This document shows positions 6,301 through 10,006 of a DNA stretch of 10,006 bases, in pieces. Numbering within the stretch: the first letter of the stretch is position 1; each line of letters opens with the position of its first letter. Source of the stretch: an uncultured Cloacibacillus sp. (lineage in GTDB: Bacteria > Synergistota > Synergistia > Synergistales > Synergistaceae); assembly GCA_900545755.1 (NCBI GenBank), contig URAG01000078.1, forward strand, positions 1 to 10,006, written 5' to 3'. The position numbers were made by a program, and so were the translations under genes. The notes below the pieces were generated by a model, which was not told where the DNA came from, ran no database searches, and was given only the letters and a program-made list of their open reading frames with translations.

Positions 6301-6777
6301 ATGGAATACAGCTTCGACCCGCTCATAGACGGGAATTCAAAAATATTGATACTCGGCTCGTTACCCAGCGTCCGCTCGCTCGCCGCCGCCCGCTACTACG
6401 CGCACCCACAGAACCGTTTCTGGAAAATAATCTACGGCGCATGGGGCGAAACGCCGGACGCGGACTTCGGCGCGCGCTACCGCTTCATCCTCGCCCACGG
6501 CCTCGCGCTCTGGGACGTAGTCAAATGTGCGAACCGAGAAGGCAGCGCCGACGGAAACATCCGCGACGAAATTCCGAACGACATCCCAGCGCTCCTGTCC
6601 GCCCGCCCCAACATCGGCCGATTAATCTTCAACGGCGGTTTCGCTTTCAACAAATACAAAAAATACTTCGGCGAACCCAAAATCGCTTACCGAAAAGTGC
6701 TCTCCACAAGCCCCGCCTGCGCGGGGAGGGACATGGAGAGGAAGAAGATGTGGATGGAGGCGCTGGGAAGGATATAA
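6301..6777 (+). CDS. UDG-superfamily DNA glycosylase (hypoxanthine/deoxyinosine type)
   Basis: This is a cytoplasmic base-excision repair enzyme. By family it removes deaminated bases, chiefly hypoxanthine, from DNA. The 158 residues fit the small single-domain family. Visible signatures are motif I ILGSLPSVRS (17-26), YYAHPQNRFW (32-41), ALWDVVKCANREGSADGNI (69-87), FNGGFAF (110-116) and the motif II region STSPAC (135-140). The GSLPS loop, instead of GQDPYH or GEAPG, separates it from classical Ung and family 4 enzymes and points to the family 6 hypoxanthine-DNA glycosylase group. I place the start at ATG 6301 because GGAGG lies 7 nt upstream. An in-frame ATG at 6271 adds ten residues but has no ribosome site and sits at the predicted transcription start. 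It is the only convincing plus-strand gene in the window and stands alone, ended by the hairpin at 6834-6874. Confidence 0.88.
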   Translation: MEYSFDPLIDGNSKILILGSLPSVRSLAAARYYAHPQNRFWKIIYGAWGETPDADFGARYRFILAHGLALWDVVKCANREGSADGNIRDEIPNDIPALLSARPNIGRLIFNGGFAFNKYKKYFGEPKIAYRKVLSTSPACAGRDMERKKMWMEALGRI

Positions 6778-6833
6778 ACAAATACAACTGCCGACTTGGC
6801 AACGCTATACATACGACATGCGCAGTTCACAAC

Positions 6834-6874
6834 AAAAAGAGGATGCCTCGCATGACTGCGAGGCGTCCTCTTTT
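6834..6874. terminator. Strong bidirectional terminator between convergent genes
   Basis: An 18-bp stem (6835-6852 with 6857-6874, one T-G wobble) closes on a TGAC loop and is flanked by A tracts on the left and T tracts on the right. It therefore works as an intrinsic terminator both for the plus-strand glycosylase gene (57 bp upstream) and for the minus-strand TRAP operon (45 bp past the dctQ stop). Confidence 0.9.
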
Positions 6875-6919
6875 GTGGACATCCAGACAAACTATGGAAA
6901 GCGTCAGTTTGTTCTGGAA

Positions 6920-7429
6920 TTAGTCCTTCGGTTTGATGTCTATGGCAAATTTTGGCCCTTTTACAAAATCAGCAACCGTGTTGCGGAATTCATACAGTGA
7001 CAGTATCGCAAAGGCTACCGGAATTGCCGAGTAAGTATAGCGATACGGTATCCTCAGAGCCGGTGTCATACGCGATCCGGCAACTATTACAAAATCTATG
7101 CCGATGAACAGCACTATGACAGACGCGACAAGCATCAGCACCTGAGCGATGAAAGTAAGCGTATGGTTGACCTTTAATGGCATCATCTGCTTGAACACAA
7201 CTATGCTCACATGTTCACGCTGCACTGATATAACCGTGGTGCTCAGCAAGCAGAACCATACTAAAAGTATCTTCAGCAGCTCCTCAGACCAAGTAAGCGA
7301 GTCGTTAAGCACATAACGGCAGAACACATGCGCCCAGGCAACGACAAGCATCACGAGTCCAATTACGATAATGGCCGCCAGAACTACCTTGTAGACTGCT
7401 TTTATAAGTTTATCGAGAGCAGCCAGCAT
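6920..7429 (-). CDS. TRAP transporter small permease (DctQ family)
   Basis: This is the small membrane subunit of a tripartite ATP-independent periplasmic transporter. It pairs with DctM to import a substrate delivered by DctP, driven by an ion gradient. The 169 residues hold four likely membrane helices at about 13-34, 52-69, 91-113 and 131-148. The family signature RYVLNDSLTWSEE (38-50) lies between helices 1 and 2. Both termini are predicted cytoplasmic. It is the last gene of the operon, 19 bp after the dctP-type stop. The ribosome site is weak (AGAAGG about 13 nt before the ATG), so translation may partly depend on coupling. The large permease gene is not adjacent, because the receptor gene lies between them. 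The hairpin at 6834-6874 follows. Confidence 0.93.
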   Translation of the reverse strand: MLAALDKLIKAVYKVVLAAIIVIGLVMLVVAWAHVFCRYVLNDSLTWSEELLKILLVWFCLLSTTVISVQREHVSIVVFKQMMPLKVNHTLTFIAQVLMLVASVIVLFIGIDFVIVAGSRMTPALRIPYRYTYSAIPVAFAILSLYEFRNTVADFVKGPKFAIDIKPKD

Positions 7430-7448
7430 TTCGATCGTTCTACCTTCT

Positions 7449-8477
7449 TTACTTCATCCCCTTGAGGATATCTGCTTTGACTGCTTTGATGTCGGCGAGG
7501 AACTTATCGACATACTCGGCACCAAGCTCTTTCTTAGCCTTTTCAATGACGACGGGCTGCGAAACCTTCTGAATTTCAGCCAGGGCTGCCGAATCAAGCG
7601 TGTTGACCTGCATACCTCTCTTTTGAAGTTCCTTTAATATGACTTCTTCGCGGCCAGCATTTACAAAGCGGCTGTAGTTCTGTCCGAGGACGGCGCCGAC
7701 GGCGAGAGCTTCCTGGTACTCGGCAGGGAGCTTGTTGAACCACTTGAGGTTGGCGACAAGCGGCATACCGTCATAGATATGTCCGGTGAGCGAAACGTAC
7801 TTCTGTACTTCATACATATTGAGGTCCCACATATTGGAGATCGGGTTTTCCTGTCCGTCGACTATCTTCTGCTGCATGGAAAGGTAAAGCTCTGAGAACG
7901 GGACTGGCGTCGGGTTCGCTCCGAGAGCTTCGAAGTTCGCCATGTGCATCGGGTTCTGCATCGTTCTGATTTTCAGCCCCTTGAAATCGGCGAGCTTCGT
8001 TATAGGTTTAACAGAAGAGGTAGTATGACGGAAACCGTTTTCCATGTAGGCAAGTCCTTTCATGCCGCATTCTTCCAGCGACGCGAGCAGGTCTTGCCCG
8101 ATCTTGCTATCCATTACCATCCACGCTTCGTTATAGGAAGTGAAGAGGAACGGGATGTCAAGGACGAAAAAGTTTTTCTGGAAGGTCGTGACTGGCGCGA
8201 GCGAAGCTGTAGCCATTTCAAGAGTACCAGTCTGTACCTGAGCAAGAGACTCTTCTTCAGCGCCGAGCTGGCTATTGGGGAAAATGTTGATTACGAAGTT
8301 GCCGTCCGTTCTGTCTTCAACATACTGCTTCATAACCATAAGACCAATCGTCTGCGGATGGGTCATCGAGTTGCACGCGGAAATGCGGGCGGTCACCTTT
8401 TCAGCGGCGAGAGCGCAAACCGACATCATCATTACGCAAACAATGGCTAATGCTGCTGCAAAAACGCTTCTTCTCAT
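7449..8477 (-). CDS. TRAP transporter solute-binding protein (DctP family)
   Basis: This is the periplasmic receptor that captures the substrate and hands it to the DctQM permease. The 342 residues begin with a Sec signal peptide (MRRS, then a hydrophobic stretch of about 5-22, likely cleavage after ALA at 22-24). No lipobox is clear, so the protein is probably soluble in the periplasm of a diderm cell. Family features are NSQLGAEEESLAQVQTGTLEM (68-88), GFRHTTSSVKPI (148-159), GLKIRTMQNP with the expected substrate-carboxylate arginine at Arg171, and VDGQENP (206-212). This arginine implies a carboxylate-bearing substrate. The neighbouring cyclodeaminase-family gene hints at an amino acid or related acid, but that is inference. 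GAGGAG lies about 11 nt before the ATG. The gap from the upstream permease gene is 33 bp. Confidence 0.95.
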   Translation of the reverse strand: MRRSVFAAALAIVCVMMMSVCALAAEKVTARISACNSMTHPQTIGLMVMKQYVEDRTDGNFVINIFPNSQLGAEEESLAQVQTGTLEMATASLAPVTTFQKNFFVLDIPFLFTSYNEAWMVMDSKIGQDLLASLEECGMKGLAYMENGFRHTTSSVKPITKLADFKGLKIRTMQNPMHMANFEALGANPTPVPFSELYLSMQQKIVDGQENPISNMWDLNMYEVQKYVSLTGHIYDGMPLVANLKWFNKLPAEYQEALAVGAVLGQNYSRFVNAGREEVILKELQKRGMQVNTLDSAALAEIQKVSQPVVIEKAKKELGAEYVDKFLADIKAVKADILKGMK

Positions 8478-8510
8478 TTCAAAATAACTCCTCTCAAAGT
8501 TGTGTCTATG

Positions 8511-9785
8511 CTAGTATCCCGCCAGTCTGGGCAGGAAAAGCACGAATTGGGGGCAGAATGTGACGAGCAACAGGACGCCTATCGTGGCGGCAACGAAAGG
8601 TATCGCTTCTTTGACGGTATCCTCTATTCGGACTCCGGCTATAGGGCTTGTTACGAACAATGTGATGCCGAACGGCGGCGTCGCAAGGCCGACGACTAGA
8701 TTCATGCATATAACGAGCCCTATGTGGATAGGATCGATACCGACCTGCCACGCAAGCGGCGCTATAATCGGGGCAAGAATGACTATTGAAGCATAGTCGT
8801 CCATGAAACACCCGACTATCAGGAGCAGGATATTAACACATATTAGGAACAGCCACCACGGCATCGTCGAAAGCGGCCCAATAAGGCTGTCGAGAACGCG
8901 CTCGTTAGCTATCGCCCAGGCCATAACGCTCCCCGCACCGGCAAGGAGAAGCACGAGCCCCGTGGTTGAAGCGGCGTCGAGAAACATCTCAGGAATATCT
9001 TTGAGCTTGACCGATCTGTTGACGCAGAAGGCCAAAAATCCGCTATAGAGCACCGCGACAGCCGAAGCTTCCGTTATTGTGAATATTCCGCTGAATATGC
9101 CTCCAAGGATGATAACCGGAAGCATGAGGGCTGGGAAAGCTTTTTTAGTAGCTGCGATTTTCTGGGCAGCGGTAGCCTGTCCATGAGCTTTATAGCCACG
9201 TTTCTTCGCGATGCAATGCGCGATGAACATCTGGACGCCAGCTATAAGTATGGCAGGGATGATGGCCGCCATGAAGAGTCCGGCAATCGAAGTTCTTCCG
9301 ACAGACATACAGTACAGTATCATCAGTACGCTTGGAGGCATAATCGGCCCCAACAGAGAAGCGGAGGACATGACTCCCGCGGAAAAAGCCGCCGAATAGC
9401 CCTCTTTCCTCATCATCGGTATGAGAAAAACGCCGAGCGAGGCCGCGGCAGCAACGGCAAGACCAACTATCGATCCCATAAGGAGGCTCGCGCCTATCGT
9501 GACCATCGCAATCGCACCGCTGAAGCGCCCGAAGAACGCATTTACAAAGTCAATGAGCGACTCAAGCAGCTTTCCCTTGAGCATCAACTGCCCTGTAAGT
9601 ACGAAGAACGGGACGGCGAGGAAGGAAAAGCTGTTCATCCCCTCATACATCTTCTGGGTTATGATGATGATCGGAACGTCGCTCACAATCATATAAACAA
9701 GAGAGCTTAAGATCAAGTTATATGCTATGGGGACACTCATCACCATAAGGCACAGAAAACAAATAACCAGAGCCGCTAGTTCCAT
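8511..9785 (-). CDS. TRAP transporter large permease (DctM family)
   Basis: This is the large transport-channel subunit of the TRAP transporter, an integral inner-membrane protein of the ion transporter superfamily. The 424 residues are very hydrophobic, with about a dozen membrane segments. Family landmarks are SFSFLAVPFFVLTGQLM (52-68), GPIMPPSVLMILY (146-158), GIFTITEASAVAVLY (233-247), the MDDYASIVILAP region (328-339) and GLATPPFG (366-373). One landmark is altered: the segment usually like GISGSSVADAAAIG reads SIVGLAVAAAASLG (105-118), losing both serines and the aspartate (Ala113). AAGAGG lies 9 nt before the ATG. The upstream cyclodeaminase-family stop is 31 bp away and the solute receptor follows after 33 bp, so one transcript is likely. 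Confidence 0.95.
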   Translation of the reverse strand: MELAALVICFLCLMVMSVPIAYNLILSSLVYMIVSDVPIIIITQKMYEGMNSFSFLAVPFFVLTGQLMLKGKLLESLIDFVNAFFGRFSGAIAMVTIGASLLMGSIVGLAVAAAASLGVFLIPMMRKEGYSAAFSAGVMSSASLLGPIMPPSVLMILYCMSVGRTSIAGLFMAAIIPAILIAGVQMFIAHCIAKKRGYKAHGQATAAQKIAATKKAFPALMLPVIILGGIFSGIFTITEASAVAVLYSGFLAFCVNRSVKLKDIPEMFLDAASTTGLVLLLAGAGSVMAWAIANERVLDSLIGPLSTMPWWLFLICVNILLLIVGCFMDDYASIVILAPIIAPLAWQVGIDPIHIGLVICMNLVVGLATPPFGITLFVTSPIAGVRIEDTVKEAIPFVAATIGVLLLVTFCPQFVLFLPRLAGY

Positions 9786-9816
9786 TTAACTGAACCTCTT
9801 CAATTACGCCAAAACT

Positions 9817-10006
9817 TTAATGAAGATACGGCTCGTCCCAAAGCAGGAGCTTCTGACCGACGCCCTGTTTCAGCGCGCGCTGGTAGAGCTCGTAGCCACA
9901 GGCTACGTCGAAGACCGCCATACCGCAGGCTACGAAGATGATCGTCTCGTCGTCGCTCGTGCGTCCGGGCTTATTGCCGAGAATGACGTTGCCGATATCG
10001 GTAGAG
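9817..10006 (-). CDS. Ornithine cyclodeaminase/mu-crystallin family protein (C-terminal part)
   Basis: Only the last 62 residues are inside the window; the gene continues beyond base 10006. The visible part reads TDIGNVILGNKPGRTSDDET, then a stretch with CGMAVFDVACGYELYQRAL, ending in LLLWDEPYLH and TAA. The IGNVILGNKPGRTSDDETIIF and GMAVFDVA segments match the C-terminal end of the NAD(P)-binding ornithine cyclodeaminase/mu-crystallin family. Members include ornithine cyclodeaminase (ornithine to proline plus ammonia), alanine dehydrogenase-like enzymes and ketimine reductases. The substrate cannot be told from this fragment. It is the first visible gene of the operon with the TRAP transporter, 31 bp upstream of the large permease, which suggests it acts on the imported compound. 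Confidence 0.85.
   Translation of the reverse strand, partial: STDIGNVILGNKPGRTSDDETIIFVACGMAVFDVACGYELYQRALKQGVGQKLLLWDEPYLH

Noticed and set aside
8502..9710. Plus-strand frames antisense to the TRAP large permease gene
   Set aside because: They are shadow frames opposite a conserved membrane-protein gene, with no domain, ribosome site or independent promoter visible.

Overview
The window reads as chromosomal DNA of a free-living anaerobic bacterium. It carries housekeeping genes (two tRNAs, carbamoyl-phosphate synthase, an Lrp-type regulator, a DNA repair glycosylase) and one catabolic or uptake cluster. The pairing of a TRAP transporter with an ornithine cyclodeaminase-family enzyme, and the style of the CarA and CarB sequences, fit an amino-acid-fermenting member of the Synergistota. 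That assignment is an inference from recalled family resemblance, not a search result. No phage, insertion sequence, CRISPR array or plasmid gene is visible.

Left end (1-352): a plus-strand terminator (43-72) closes a transcript that enters from outside. Facing it on the minus strand is a two-gene tRNA unit, tRNA-Ser(GCU) then tRNA-Arg(ACG), with a near-consensus sigma-70 promoter and its own terminator. From 352 to about 620 I see no convincing gene. A GC-rich hairpin at 627-666 probably serves the lrp-type gene that ends at 704.

Middle (704-5732, all minus strand): an Lrp/AsnC-family regulator lies downstream of a carAB operon. carA and carB are one base apart. A strong promoter (TTGACG, 16 nt, TATAAT) lies about 90 bp upstream of the carA start, with two 11-bp direct repeats spaced 18 bp apart at and just after the expected transcription start. 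A terminator follows carB and separates it from lrp. Together CarA and CarB make carbamoyl phosphate for pyrimidine and arginine synthesis.

The stretch 5733-6220 is gene-poor and rich in short palindromes, with possible remnants of a decayed reading frame. It is followed by a plus-strand gene for a UDG-superfamily hypoxanthine/deoxyinosine DNA glycosylase (6301-6777).

Right end (6834-10006): a strong bidirectional hairpin separates the glycosylase from a minus-strand operon read in the order ornithine cyclodeaminase-family enzyme (its 5' part is beyond the window), TRAP large permease (DctM), TRAP solute receptor (DctP), TRAP small permease (DctQ). The three TRAP parts form one secondary transporter, probably for an amino-acid-derived or other carboxylated compound that is also linked to the cyclodeaminase-family enzyme. 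The permease genes are separated by the receptor gene, unlike the common P-Q-M order.

Nothing here is clearly a new biological system. The points most worth checking are two substitutions at normally conserved nucleotide-site positions of CarB, the direct repeats at the carA promoter, a permease motif lacking its usual aspartate, and the palindrome-rich tract.
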